The translations under genes were made by a program, and so were the position numbers. The notes under the pieces were generated by a model, which was given only the letters and a program-made list of their open reading frames with translations, had not been told where the DNA came from and made no database searches. From positions 13,906,522 to 13,970,521 of the forward strand of contig NC_067204.1 of the NCBI RefSeq assembly GCF_026262505.1: a DNA stretch of 64,000 nt, in the 5' to 3' direction. This DNA comes from Trichomonas vaginalis G3. Its lineage: Eukaryota > Parabasalia > Trichomonadida > Trichomonadidae. This document shows, piece after piece, positions 1 through 11,359 of this stretch. Within the stretch, counting starts at the first letter, position 1. Each line of letters opens with the position of its first letter.

Positions 1-1567
1 GCGCAAAATAGATATCTTAAACGTTTTGTGAAGGCAATATATCTATAAACGTTTTCAAGCACTTTTTCACCTTGGTTTATGCATCCATTGATAGATAACC
101 ATGCAATACGGCATTCCGATAAGTAATCAACGAGATCTGGGAAGAGTGGGTTGTTATCCCAATTAAATTCTGTCAATTTTTCGGTTGAGAAGTTATCGAG
201 GTTTTGTTTGAACTCATCCCATTTATTATCTTCGACTTTCGTGTTCGCTAGTTCCAAACGAAGCTTCTGCGATGCGGTTTGATGATCTGTTATGACAAGG
301 AATTGCTACGAGGGCGGAAGCGTTCCATGTGTTATTGGAAAGGTCTATTGACTCAAGATTAGGTGGAAGAAGTAAGTCTTCAGGTACAGATTTCTTAGTT
401 ATATTATTTTGAAGCTCTAATCTTCTCAGTTTGATATTTCTCTTAGTTGACAGTAATTGGAATACATCGGCAACTTCAACTTCGCATGAATTCAACGCTA
501 ACTCTGTTAAATTAGGGAAATTGAAAATCGGAGCGTAATTAATACTCATTTTGCTGAAATTCAAGATCTCTATGTCCTCAAATTTGTTTGCATTTGACTC
601 AAACTGCTTGTTGAACTCATGGTTTGCGGATTGGTCGAGAAATGGATTTTCTAATTTGTAAGAAGTCAGGAAAGGAACGTGTGCGAGGTCCAAAAGATAT
701 TTAACATCTAATCTTTCTGTTTTAGAGTTAATTAATTGGATACTATTGATGCGCGCTTACCATCCATTTTTTCTTCTTTTAATGCAGATATAACTTTCCT
801 TATATCTTCATTAACGGTATCTCTTGATACCAATGTTGTAATATTTGACGAATTCTTAAGGAATTTGGCAACATCTTTCCATTTTGGATTTTGAAACAGA
901 GGAATTTCTATAGTATCGATATTTGTGACGTTAATTGACTCAAGAAGGATAATTAATCCTTTGTTTAATAATGCAACGAGAGAATCAAAGTTAAAAGAGT
1001 GGCCTAAAAGTTGTAGTTCTGAAGATAGCCAGAAATCTCATGATTAGGCTTTTCATCACGAAGATAAGTGAGGAATTTGTAACGCTTAATCGGAGCATTA
1101 TCAGGCTTCTTCATTCTTAATAATGGAGTGATTTGAGGGAGTTCTTCAGTTGGAAGGATGGTAAATATAGCTTCGAACAATTTCTTAAAAGCATCATCCA
1201 TCTCTGGACCACTAATGAGATGCTCTTCTGACTCATATTTTATTCGTAAGATTTTATCGTTTGTAAGTTCTATTTCTTTAACATCTTGGTGAGTAAAGTA
1301 CTTATACTGTGCAACTTTACCAAAAGCTTTGGATTTAAATATCTGTATATCGAAATCTGTCATCAATAAAATGCATTTCGAGCCTTTTTTGATATTTCCT
1401 TCATCAGACATCGTGACATGATTGATATAGAACGGTTTGCATGCTTTTTCTCGATACATGCCACCTATCGATATCTTAGCTTTTTCATCAATCATTTTTT
1501 CAAGAGATCCAATGTAAAGCTTTTTTTTCTCGGAATTTTTCACCGTCCCTTTGAAAATGAATTGCAA
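1..1567 (-). pseudogene. CARMIL-like protein: PH-like N-terminal domain plus leucine-rich repeats, frameshifted and 3'-partial
   Basis: Reading leftward, 1567-1004 encodes an N-terminal region that looks like the non-canonical PH domain of CARMIL (capping protein/Arp2/3/myosin-I linker) proteins, ending in a short linker. Downstream frames encode LRR-type segments such as NLTELALNSCEVE, LRRLELQNN and LESIDLSNNTW, then KLTEFNWDNNPLF near the left edge. Members of this family are cytosolic or membrane-associated actin regulators. The coding frame switches near 1030, 760 and 295, so the copy is a pseudogene or carries assembly indels. No ATG is seen at the start of the similarity; the first in-frame ATG lies about 24 codons in. 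The gene continues past position 1. The LRR call is firm; the CARMIL assignment rests on layout and general resemblance. Confidence 0.6.
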
Positions 1568-1569
1568 AT

Positions 1570-2470
1570 ATATAATTTTGTTTGAAAATGTTGCCTATAA
1601 TCATATGCAAATATTAAAAAAATTATTCCGAATCTGAGAAATGAATCAGAATTACAAATGAAATCCGTTAAGAAGCTGAATTCGAATTTAATAGGACAAA
1701 GTGGTAAGAATATTTGGCAGCGGTAATAGTGTGCACACTATTTTCCAATATTTCGTATTCAACATTTTAATTTGACATTGGAATTCATCACGCTGCAACT
1801 AACAAACACAGTTGACTAATTCTAAAATGTTTTTGAACATCTAAATATCATAAATTTTTGATTGCTTATGATGATGAATTCTATATTCCATTAATCATGG
1901 ATACATCATATACTGCGAAATCTCAATTGAAATCCATAGAGCACGATCAATTCAAAATAATGCCAAATAAATCAAAGTAATTTCAAACGAATCAGAACAT
2001 ATTCATCTTAATCCAGATTATAATATGCGTAATCGTTTACAAGAAGGAAATTTATAAAGATTTTAGAAGTGAAGTATTAAAAGTGAGCATTAATCATGAA
2101 TTAATAGAAAATATCAAAGAACATAATTAGTGTAATGATAATTAACTAGTCATTGGTCAGTGATATGTCTCGATATTTTTTCATGAATCTGACTTTCGAA
2201 GGAATCAAGATCATCTCTAAACTAACCATTGCCAAAGTGGATTCATATCAACGCTATGATTTGAAAACTAATCATATTTTGATGAATACCGAGAAACACA
2301 TCAGGAATAAATATCATGTTATCCTTGAAAGTAAAGTAATGCGTGTGTGCAATCACTAATACTCATAGAACACAAACTGAAATGCTTCACCCTTAACCTT
2401 TACATCCGAGAAATAAAAAAGTGTTACATCTCCCCTTTTTTTTCTGATATAAATTTTTTATGAAATTTTA
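1570..2470. other. Intergenic, no supported gene
   Basis: A+T-rich spacer between the divergent LRR and ANTH genes. A 68-codon open stretch at 2153-2359 has no recognisable domain and is probably chance. No RNA gene or repeat was seen. Confidence 0.6.
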
Positions 2471-2479
2471 TCAAATTTT

Positions 2480-3280
2480 ATGGATTCGAATAGCTCTGAG
2501 GCGAGAGTAATAATGCCAGCGATTATTAAAGGCTACGATCATTTAAACAACTCAGCCTTTGTCGAGTGGGTTATTAAAGCATGCAAAAATGATGATAAGC
2601 CACCAAAATCGAAGCATGTTCGCAGAATTATCAATGGTATGCTTAGAGACTCTAATGTATCTATGCAAATGATGGTTAATATCATTATTGATGATAACCA
2701 CTGGCAGACAAATCCAATTTTGGGCGCCAAATTATTATATGTTGCCCTGTCTGTCTTCCAAATGATGAAGAAATTAGAGGCAGCAGATGATGCTCTCAAG
2801 AAGATTGATATGCTTTCCAGTTATTATGAAAAACAACGCTTCGATGAAAAACTTACACCATATTGGAACATTGCCTTGGGTCTTGCATCAATTTACCACT
2901 CTAAGGTTATTTTCCATCATCAGAATCCTAATGTTCAGCCTAATTTCCATTCAATAGATGGCAAATTCCCAAGTGAATTTTTCGAAATCCTTCGTGGTTA
3001 TCTTACCAAAGTTATTTATGAATCAAACCGTGCGCTTGCAAATATTGCTGATAATTTCCCATGCACTGTCATGGTACAGCCATTTATTGAAGAGGCAATC
3101 AATTCATACAGACTTTTGAAGTTTGTTGACAAAGATAATGCTGCAAAAACAACATTGAGGGATGCTGAAGCACTATTTGAGAAAGCACAGTCAATCCAAT
3201 TCTTAAGGAGTGCTGTTATTTATCCTCCAAAGTACAACTCAATCCCAGAGCCTCGTTTTTCAAGCTATGGCGCACAGTGA
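2480..3280 (+). CDS. ANTH-domain protein (AP180/CALM-like clathrin adaptor)
   Basis: An intact 266-residue protein. Residues 33-46 match the ANTH phosphoinositide-binding signature K-x9-K-x-K-H exactly (K33, K43, K45, H46), inside a helical region typical of AP180/CALM family ANTH domains (KACKNDDKPPKSKHVRRI). ANTH proteins bind PI(4,5)P2 on the plasma membrane and recruit clathrin and cargo during endocytosis. The protein is about the length of a bare ANTH domain and lacks the long C-terminal tail with clathrin and AP-2 motifs seen in AP180, although a short PPKYNSIPEP tail is present. The start is the first ATG, 10 bases after a TTATCAAATTTT sequence resembling a trichomonad initiator. The family call is firm; the cargo is unknown. 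Confidence 0.85.
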   Translation: MDSNSSEARVIMPAIIKGYDHLNNSAFVEWVIKACKNDDKPPKSKHVRRIINGMLRDSNVSMQMMVNIIIDDNHWQTNPILGAKLLYVALSVFQMMKKLEAADDALKKIDMLSSYYEKQRFDEKLTPYWNIALGLASIYHSKVIFHHQNPNVQPNFHSIDGKFPSEFFEILRGYLTKVIYESNRALANIADNFPCTVMVQPFIEEAINSYRLLKFVDKDNAAKTTLRDAEALFEKAQSIQFLRSAVIYPPKYNSIPEPRFSSYGAQ

Positions 3281-3600
3281 TCAAAACAAAACTACGAGAT
3301 ATGCTTAAACTTTATACTTATTTATTGGAATTTTTATCTTTTATTTACTCTCATTTTTCAAACCGGATGTATGATACTTCACTTACCCTTGAGTAGTTTT
3401 ATTAGATTGACTACCTAGGCAGAATATTATGAAAAATTATTTTGATAATCGATTTTGAATTACGATTTTTCATTCCAATTTATAATGAAATAGCATCTTG
3501 CTTTGTAAAGATAGAGAATTTTAAAACATTTTTAGTTTTAAATTTTTCAAGATGATTTTTTTTTCGTACGTTTGTGAAACTTCGATTTTTCAAGAACAAA

Positions 3601-4677
3601 ATGACTTACAATCTTCAGCTCGAACTAGATAATAACATGATAGATATCACAATTAAGATTGTAAGCGAGAACGAAATGAGAGTAGAAGCAAATGATCCAA
3701 TTAACTATCACAGATGGCAATCAACTTTCGATTATAATTATTTTAGTTTGTTAGCGCAGCAGACAATCCTCAAAGACCCAAGAGCTTGCTCAAAAATTGT
3801 TTATGATTCCCTTAAATTGAAAAAGGGTTGCGAAATCAAACTAACATATGTAAAAGATGTTACACAAAAAAACGATGTTGGAAGTGAATTGCTTCTTATA
3901 TTTAGTATCAACATAATGGTTAAAATAGCTTTACCCTTCAAGCTTGAACCAAAGCCCTACTCTACACAAGAATTAGTTGATATAATCAAAGATCTAAAGA
4001 AAACACAAGGTCCCAGACTTGACATAGAAAATCAATTGATACAAAAACAACTTTATGAACAATCTCAAGCATTTTTTGCTGAAAAACAAGATTTGATTCA
4101 ACAAATTCAAATGTTACAGGATGAAAACGAAAAGTTGAAGGAAGATCTATCTAAGAAGGAAAGGATTATTAAATCTCTTCAAGAAACTTCTCATTCTAAA
4201 ATTCAACAATCTTCATATGATCGCCGAGCACCTAGCCCTCACTCTAGTAGTATTGCTGAACGTCAAACTGTATCTCCACGTACCAGACAAACTTCTGGAC
4301 CATATAAAACAGTTCGCTCTGGATCATCTAATTCAAGAAACGCATCTGCTAAAAATTCAAGAAATGCTTCTGCCAGAAGTTCATCTATTTCATCCAGGAA
4401 TAATTCTGCTTTTAATTCTCGTAATTCCTCTAGAAACAGCTCTGTTCAAAGCTCTAGGAGAAATTCAGTAGCAAGTTCTTCGAATAATTCAAGAAGTTCA
4501 TCAGTGAGGTCTTCTAGAAATTCATCCGCTAGATCATCAAGAGGTTCCACTCCAACACGTACTATAATACATCATATAGAAGTGAACATATTCCTCTGAA
4601 AAGGTTTGACCCTACTGCATGGAAGAAGCAAAGAGATGCACGCCGTTCGGCTTCTCCTGCTAGAAAAACTTTTTATT
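3601..4677 (+). CDS. CCDC61/VFL3-like basal-body protein, with a frameshift near the C terminus
   Basis: The ATG at 3601 follows a TTTTCAAGAACAAA initiator-like stretch. The in-frame codon at 3574 is a GTG and is unlikely to be used. Residues about 1-135 form a beta-rich head with a YHRWQSTFDYNYFSLLA segment resembling the XRCC4-like head of CCDC61/VFL3. A coiled coil follows at about 145-200, then a long Ser/Arg/Asn-rich low-complexity tail. The first frame stops at 4599. The adjacent frame continues to 4677 with KRFDPTAWKKQRDARRSAS, a tail resembling the conserved C-terminal element of this family, so a one-base indel near 4560 is likely. CCDC61 proteins organise basal bodies and their microtubules, which suits a flagellate. 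Assignment is by fold layout and motif resemblance. Confidence 0.55.
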
Positions 4678-4864
4678 AATGGATATTTTGTTGCTTTTGT
4701 TAAATTATTTTTATTTATTATCATGATATTTTACTTTATATTTTATATTGAGTTTGTTTAATTTCGAATATAGAAATAGTTTTAGTAATTACATAAACAA
4801 ATAAACATTTATTCTGAATACGATATCGGAATATTAAATAAAATCTTAGAGTTAAATGAAATGA

Positions 4865-5430
4865 ATATCATAAAGCTCTAAGAAATTATATATCGTAATC
4901 ATCATCTCTATCGTATTGTATGCCGCATGTGCAAACTCGAACTTATTGATAATTTTCCTGAATCAACAAAATTTGCAATTTTTTGTATTATATTCCTTCC
5001 ACTAATGAGTCTCCAATTGGAACAGCGTTTTCTGGAACATCTGCGTTTCTTTCATTGTAATGATGATTCTGGTGAAGTTTGTTCATTTCGTGTACTGAAC
5101 ATATCATATAGGGATATTGCATGGAGATGTTGGATAATCTGCTGGCTTTGTTTCAACTTTATCAAGAAAAACTGAACCGAAGGAAACTGAATTTCCTGGA
5201 TTGTAGTTCGATGCATTAACACCTCTGAAGCAGTACTGTCCGCTTAAGCATTTTAATCCGGGCTCTAAAGTTGCGAACCAATTTGGAGCTTCACGGTTGA
5301 AGAAACCGATATCAAGCCTTCCAGAGCGAACTTTATCTATAACATATCTAAATAGCCTCGCTCAAACACTTTGGGTGTTGAAAGTGTGCACTGAAGGAGA
5401 AAAGAAAACATAAAATCTGTCAGTTTTTCC
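4865..5430 (-). pseudogene. Decayed unidentified gene remnant
   Basis: The minus strand keeps protein-like stretches, including RSGRLDIGFFNREAPNWFATLEPG and, further on, GNSVSFGSVFLDKVETKPADYP (each shown only in part elsewhere), ending with a CGIQYDRDDDYDI-type acidic tail near 4880. The frame is interrupted several times. No family is recognised. It may be the C-terminal part of the gene at 5667-6577, which lies just upstream on the same strand. Confidence 0.35.
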
Positions 5431-5666
5431 GAAACATGTTCAGTGATGAAGTCAAGTGACTTTTAAGCATCTGAAACTATAAATATTTTAGTTGGGATTC
5501 AATTGGTTATAAAATCATGCAAATTAACAGCACACCCATAAAATATTCGAAATGATGACTTTTCAATCCTCATTAACTAAAAGAATTGAGAGAAAATCAC
5601 TATCTAAAAGGATTCTTATGTATGATCTGATGATCTTTTAAAACTATATAAAGAAGGAAAATTGAG

Positions 5667-6577
5667 TTAAATTTTAGTATAGAAACAAACAAAATTATGA
5701 TTGAACAAACATGAAAAGTGCAATAGAAAAGCATGCGAGGAAGGATATTGTTCCTTTAGCATCAATTTCAACATCATCTTTGCAACTTTTCTGACAGCAA
5801 TGATTTCTTCACCATTGAAGCACATTTTACAGTTTTTAATACTTGGGATTGCTTTTCTATCTCCAAATGCCGATTTCAAATCTGAGCATATTCCTGGAGG
5901 ACTTGTAAGCTTTTTGTAAGGCGGGATTACGCCATCTATCTCGAAAAACTCAGCATGTACAGCATGCCCTGCTTCAATTTTGAGAGACAACGATATATCA
6001 TTTCCAAGTCTCATATTAAAAAGACCTTCATTATTAGTATCGATTTCACATATAAGTCCTCGAGGATTCGAAACTTTGATTTCCTGTGAAAAGTAGAAGC
6101 ATATTTGGCTTGAGCAACAAATGAGCCAGAATTATCTCCAACTTGCTTCATTGTAAATAATTTATGAAATGTTCCTCCTTGCCAAACTTTTTCACGATGA
6201 ACTGTGTAATGATTTACTCGTTCCCATATTGGTATAAGTTGAAGCCTTGAAGATGCGCGTGGTGTTGAAGATTTGTATCTGTCAAGTAATCGTAACTGTG
6301 GTTTTGATTCTTGAGGCATATTTTGTAATCTTGGAATCTCTAATGCTGAATTTGCATGTGGATTGACCATAGGTGTTTCGCTCTTTGATTGAGTCATTGT
6401 ATGTACCTGTACTTTTGGTGTTTCTGAATCAACACCACTGTCATCGTCGTCATTTGATAAAATAAAAACAGAATTTTTACTTGGAGAATCAGTCTGAGCA
6501 TCGTTATTATTGCTTGATGGTTCACGTTTTAATCTTTTGCGAACCCTTCTGTCATTGCTTGGCTTGGTATCACTCAT
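5667..6577 (-). pseudogene. Unidentified gene with a basic, probably nuclear N terminus; frameshifted
   Basis: The ATG at 6577 opens a protein beginning with a basic cluster (RRVRKRLKREPS) that resembles a nuclear localisation signal, followed by a Ser/Asp-rich disordered region (NDDDDSG) to about residue 120. A folded-looking segment follows. Near 6085 the frame changes, and the coding similarity continues to about 5700 with RLGNDISLSLKIEAGHAVHAE and a Cys-containing stretch (KNCKMCF). A nuclear or DNA-binding role is suggested only by the basic cluster. The tRNA-Lys gene lies 62 bases upstream. An assembly indel or a young pseudogene would both explain the break. Confidence 0.45.
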
Positions 6578-6638
6578 TTATTTTTGTAAAATAATTGTTT
6601 TGAAAAAACAATGTAAAACGGAAGAAAAATTTAAAAAA

Positions 6639-6712
6639 CGCTATCCTGGGGACTCGAACCCCAAACCCTTGGATTAAAAGTCCAAAGCTCTATCCTGTTG
6701 AGCTAGGAAAGC
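6639..6712 (-). tRNA. tRNA-Lys (anticodon UUU)
   Basis: A complete cloverleaf can be drawn: a 7-bp acceptor stem with one T-T mismatch, a D-arm with A box TAGCTCAACAGG, an anticodon stem TTGGA/TCCAA around loop CTTTTAA, and a T-arm TGGGG-TTCGAGT-CCCCA. The discriminator base is G. A T6 run directly downstream on the minus strand is a pol III terminator. A near-identical second copy lies at 12565-12636. Confidence 0.93.
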
Positions 6713-6915
6713 TTCACGATGTTTTCGATGAATAAGTCCTTATCATATTTATTTCACACTTTTCAGTCAATTCTATCGGCGCGAAAAGTAACTTTTGACA
6801 TTTTGAATTTACAGTAAATTAGCATACTATATTTATAATTTTTATGGCTTAATTTAGATAGTATTCGTTCAGAAATTTTAATCATATTTTAACTAAACAT
6901 ATGTTAGTATTCTTC

Positions 6916-6949
6916 ACTATTTGGTTGGTGCAAGCGCCAACCAAATAGT
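6916..6949. repeat. Perfect 13-bp-arm hairpin
   Basis: The arm ACTATTTGGTTGG is followed by an 8-base loop and its exact complement. No flanking T run marks it as a simple terminator. Confidence 0.8.
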
Positions 6950-7197
6950 AAAAAATTCAATTTTTCAAAAAATTTATTATATTAATTATCATCAAAACTC
7001 ACGGAAAACTTAATGCTTGGTTATTACAATACATTCAGAATCAGAATTCATCACATATCCTTTTCCGAACAAATGAGGATAATAATTTTCGAAAAACTTC
7101 TGAGAGTTTGAATTAGATCATATCATATAATTAATATATATATATATATATTTGGCCGAAGGTGCGTGCTTGCTAGAAGGGTAAGCGAAGCCACCTG

Positions 7198-7238
7198 AGC
7201 CCGAAATCATATTTGATCAAATATGATTTTTTTGGGCT
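7198..7238. repeat. Hairpin with a GC clamp and a 26-bp palindromic core
   Basis: AGCCC and GGGCT flank a core that reads AAATCATATTTGA and then its exact reverse complement. It lies next to a GC-rich patch (7155-7197) in otherwise A+T-rich DNA. Confidence 0.75.
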
Positions 7239-7639
7239 AAAAATGTAGTAAATTATATATCTTCACACTACAGATCACCAAACTTTATTCAACTCAATCG
7301 GACAAAATCACATGATATGCTTGTTCATTCAATTCAAAATGTGTCTGTTCAAAGAAACATCAATAGGAAAAAGAGATACGCGTACAGTTTGTATTTAATT
7401 TGTGTTCAATATGTTTTTGAGTGATTATCCAATAAATGAGAACAAGTTAAACCCATATCAGTAATATGTACTAAATGCTATTATATATTTTCATAATTAA
7501 AGTCTCTGAATTTGAAAATAGTCGAGGTGGACTATTTCAAAAAAAAAGTGTATATAGAGAAAGGTAGTCTCACGAAAAATCTGGCGGTAAAAATGTGTAT
7601 CGAGTTTGAGAATTTTATGAAAAATTACGACATCTAAAA

Positions 7640-9129
7640 TTTTGGTTGATTGTCCAAGGGAAAAAACCAATCAAGCCCATTATGACAAATTGATGGAGGT
7701 TTTTACAGGATATAATGATGTCTACGATGCTTTGTACAGGCTGAAAACAAATGACGAAGAAAAATTAAACCGCAATTTACAAAAAAAATCAAAACAAACC
7801 TGATTGATCTTATCGATTCCGCCTGGTGAGACTATCAATAAAATATCCCAACTTTCAATTTATAACAACCGCTACATGAAGTCATATTAGCGATTGTCAA
7901 ACAAATTGTTTACGAATGCCATCTAATCAGGTCAACAAAATCAGCAAGTTTTTAATTACCTTTTCTACAAAGAATACAATATAGTATTGAATGAAAATGA
8001 GAGAAAAAGTTTTAACGATTTTAAGATTCTCATTATTCATCTGATATTCACGAACAAAAGACAATTTACAGATCTATTATGGATGATGACAAAATATCAT
8101 TTATAATTTTTACAGAAAGAGAAGGATTTGATAAAAAATCAAAAATTAAAAAGTGATTATATCCATATTCAAGAGGTATTTCGTTACTTGAACTATGTGT
8201 TATTATGGATCTGTTGATTGTTTTAAGTTTTTAATAACAAAATTTCAATCAGAAATAACTCCAAATTGTCTTAGATTATTCTTTTTTGGGTGGAAATCCA
8301 GACAATGAATGAATGCTTGAAAGTACAAAAAACCAGATGATAAATGCATGGAATATGCAATTATATCACACAATATTGATTTTGTTAACATTTGATGAAT
8401 GAACACATATAAAAATTGATTTAGAATTGTGCTCTAAATACAATAATCTTCAATCATTTTTAGTTTGTTTGGATCAAACAAAATGATATCAACACATGTT
8501 TTGTTTGTTCTCCGAATTTCCATCTTTCATCACTTTTAGAATATTTATTTCCAATGTGCAGATATCAATGCTAAAAAACAAATATGAATTGACCCCTCTT
8601 CATTATGCAGCCAGAGATAATAGGAAAGAAACTGCAGAAATTCTTATTTCAAATGGCGCAGATATCAATGCTAAAGACAAAGATGGATGTACCCCTCTTC
8701 ATTATGCACCAGAGATAATAGGAAAGAAACTGCAGAAATTCTTATTTCAAATGGTGCAGATATCAATGCTAAAGACAAATATGAATCTACCCTCTCATTA
8801 TGCAGCCATGTATGATAGAAAGAAATTGCAGAATTCTTATTTCAAATGGTGCAGATATCAATGCTAAAGACAAATATGAATTGACCCCTCTTCATTATGC
8901 AGCCAGAAATAATAACAAGGAAACTGCAGAAATTCTTATTTCAAATAGTGCAGATATCAATGCTAAAGACGAAGATGGATGGACCCCTCTTCATTATGCA
9001 GCCAGAGATAATAGGAAAGAAATAGTGGAAATCCTTAATTCAAACAAGACAGACTGTCATGTTGAATTTCGTAAAGGCAAAGGTTCAAGAGCGAGTTGCC
9101 TTATTTTTTATTTATTTATTTATTTATAA
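7640..9129 (+). pseudogene. Ankyrin-repeat protein of the trichomonad DUF3447 type, pseudogene
   Basis: The 5' half keeps recognisable blocks of the DUF3447 N-terminal region typical of trichomonad ankyrin proteins, such as YDKLMEVFTGYNDVYDALY and LKTNDEEKLN, but in several frames with stops between. From about 8560 there are at least five ankyrin repeats of the form ADINAKDKDGxTPLHYAA, spread over two frames (roughly 8560-8867 and 8800-9129). The final frame ends with a short tail at 9129. Trichomonads carry hundreds of such genes. The number of breaks makes this a pseudogene rather than one sequencing error. Confidence in the family is high. Confidence 0.85.
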
Positions 9130-9379
9130 TAATAAAGACTCATATTTCCAGACTATAGTTGTAATCATTGAGAAATATATTTCACACACTTTGTCTGTAT
9201 ATTGAATTATAGGGATATTTGTATTCATTAGTTAGATCCAATTTAAGCTTAAGTAAATATAGAAAACTAGAGCTCGGATGATAATCTTTCAAAAGAAAAA
9301 AGAAATTAAATAAAATAACTTTTAAAAAAGGTTTTAAAGATCAATGAAGAAAATTGAAATTGTGTTCAAGTGTCGTGAG

Positions 9380-9590
9380 CTACTTTATCTTGTACCTTTT
9401 AGAGTTGGTAGAAAAAGTAATATGGGTGTTTCTTGATGAATGAAGGAACATCGAAGTTCTTCTTTGGCAAAGCGATACCTTCTTGTGAGCTATCTTTGGC
9501 AAAGCGAATTTCTTGCATCTTAGCTTTTGCATAGCATGGCGTCCATACTTCTGATACCAGCGCTTAACATTTCCTTGCATATTTGCTTTG
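9380..9590 (-). CDS. Possible small basic protein, unidentified
   Basis: A short Lys/Arg-rich frame begins MQGNVKRWYQKYGRHAMQK. The frame switches partway, and the neighbouring frame continues with FAKDSSQEGIALPKKN and DVPSFIKKHPYYFFYQL to a stop near 9390. Amino-acid composition is protein-like in both pieces, so a small gene with one indel is plausible. No family is recognised. Confidence 0.3.
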
Positions 9591-9711
9591 AATCTATTTC
9601 ATCTCATATGCAATTAAATATATAAGTCATTAACATATTCAAAATATATTAGTCACTTTTGAGAGGAGGGACGACGATTAAAAAGTGAATATATAAATTT
9701 AATAGTTGCTT

Positions 9712-9752
9712 GATACTTTTTCGGGCTTATTTATAAGCCCGTAAAAAGTATC
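9712..9752. repeat. 41-bp hairpin upstream of the first Gly-rich gene
   Basis: The arm GATACTTTTTCGGGCTTA and its complement are separated by TTTA, with a single unpaired T in the right arm. It ends 48 bases before the ATG at 9801 and could be a regulatory or transcript-end structure. Confidence 0.75.
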
Positions 9753-9800
9753 ACGACTATTTTTCTATTGAAAAAAATCATTTTTTATTTATATCTTAGA

Positions 9801-10870
9801 ATGTTTCTGCTAAAAGTTCATATTATTTATAGGTTATTAGATGATATTACATACCATGTTAATGTTAATGAAATAAGACCACAAAGACATATATATTTGA
9901 TTATCGTCCCATCAAATTATGTTTGTACCGACTACATCATTGAATTGCATCCAGGACTCTATAAATTCGAGCTATATGGTGCCTCTGGTGGTGGTGATGC
10001 AGACAAGATATCCTCTTTCATTGATGAAAAGAAAAATTGTATAAGTGATTTTCTTGTTGAAGAATATCATGGAAACACCAAATGCGCCAATGTAGGAAGC
10101 CGTGGTGGTGCTGGTGGCTATATATCAGGGATCATTAAATTATCCCACGCCATAACCGCTTATGCAACGATAGGTGGTCAAGGAATTTATAATATATCAC
10201 TGAGAAAAAATCATCTTTTGACCCTAATAAAATGGTTAAAGGCGGTTATGGTGGCGGTGGTAATGCATTTAACTTTTATTCGAGTAGCACAGACTACGGC
10301 TCAGGAAGTGGCGGTGGTAAAACCGCTGTCAAGTTCTTCTCAAATACCTTTGCATCGAGTGATCGTGGCAGGTGCTGGAGTGGGTCTGACAATTCTTATA
10401 CCTATCCAAATGTTGATGATGGATCAGGTGGTTCAGGAGGTGGTCTTACCGCTCAAGGGTGTTGGATAAACGGTGCACTCAAATCAGATAAATTGGCAAA
10501 TTCCACTTTTGGTTTCACATTCGGTTCTGGAGAGTCGGCCCAAGAAAAAGGATCCAAGAACCCAAATGGAATTCTCATATGACCAATCTGTAGATAAGCC
10601 AGGCGCTGGAAGTGGATGGTTCGGAGGATTCGCATGCCATAGCGGGAACGGAGGTGCTGGAGGAGGAAGTTCTTGGGCACTCTCAGCTAGTGCAGTCATC
10701 CCGACAGGGAATATCTCTGCTAACGGAACTTTCTTTAACGAGACAGAGAGCCATCCATACTCTTTAGCTTGGATGATGGATATTTATTCAATGATGTAAG
10801 ACATATCCAGGAATCTGGCAATGTAATGGCCGACTGTTATCACTATTCTTGATACAGCTCTTTGTCTTTC
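9801..10870 (+). pseudogene. Gly-rich protein (ALK/LTK Gly-rich domain type), copy 1, frameshifted
   Basis: The ATG at 9801 opens a frame with a hydrophobic start (MFLLKVHIIYRLL), possibly a signal segment. The Gly-rich fold follows: YKFELYGASGGG, then GSRGGAGGYISGIIKL, GGYGGGGNAFNF, GSGSGGGKTAVKFF, DGSGGSGGGL and GAGSGWFGG. This order matches the Gly-rich domain found in ALK/LTK receptors and widespread in trichomonads, where it is probably extracellular. The frame shifts near 10210 and 10570, so the copy is broken or carries indels. A paralogue follows at 11360. Confidence 0.7.
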
Positions 10871-11340
10871 TTGTAGAACAATTGGCTGCAATTATTTTTC
10901 ATATGAGCTTTTGTTTGTGTTATTTCGACTCAAGTTAGAAATAAGCAATTAAACATATAAATTTAAATAAATTTCATTTCTGACAACCAATATGAATTTC
11001 AATTACAAATGAACAGATAATTCTTGCTGACCAAACCACAGAATGAAAGGATGACCCTAATATAGTTGAGGATCTTATACGAATGGTTATTCAATTTAGT
11101 TTGCCTAGAAAATATAATATTATCATTAATGTGTATACTCATTAATTTACTAAATAACATCATCTAATGTTTGTACCCTTTTATTTTTTCTTGTTATATT
11201 AATGAATTAACATAATAAACCAGGAATGCTTTGCATTTTTTTCTATGTTGCAGTATCAATATCTAATGTTCAAATTATGATAAGGATTATTATTTTATTT
11301 TTGATCTTAATCGATCATTTCGCTCAAATGTTTACCATTA
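10870..11340. other. Intergenic spacer between the two Gly-rich copies
   Basis: A+T-rich; no gene, RNA or notable repeat was seen. Confidence 0.6.
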
Positions 11341-11359
11341 TACTGTGATTCCCTATTTT

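Larger units (their letters stand above)
6720..7640. other. Intergenic spacer with two strong hairpins
   Basis: No gene is seen. The spacer holds a 34-bp inverted repeat (6916-6949), a short TA run (about 7131-7151) and a 41-bp hairpin (7198-7238), each listed separately. Confidence 0.6.

Noticed and set aside
2153-2359. Possible 68-codon gene
   Set aside because: No domain, no initiator-like motif and ordinary A+T-rich composition; probably chance.
4927-5175. Plus-strand 82-codon frame
   Set aside because: It is the antisense shadow of the decayed minus-strand gene at 4865-5430, whose protein-like segments are more convincing.
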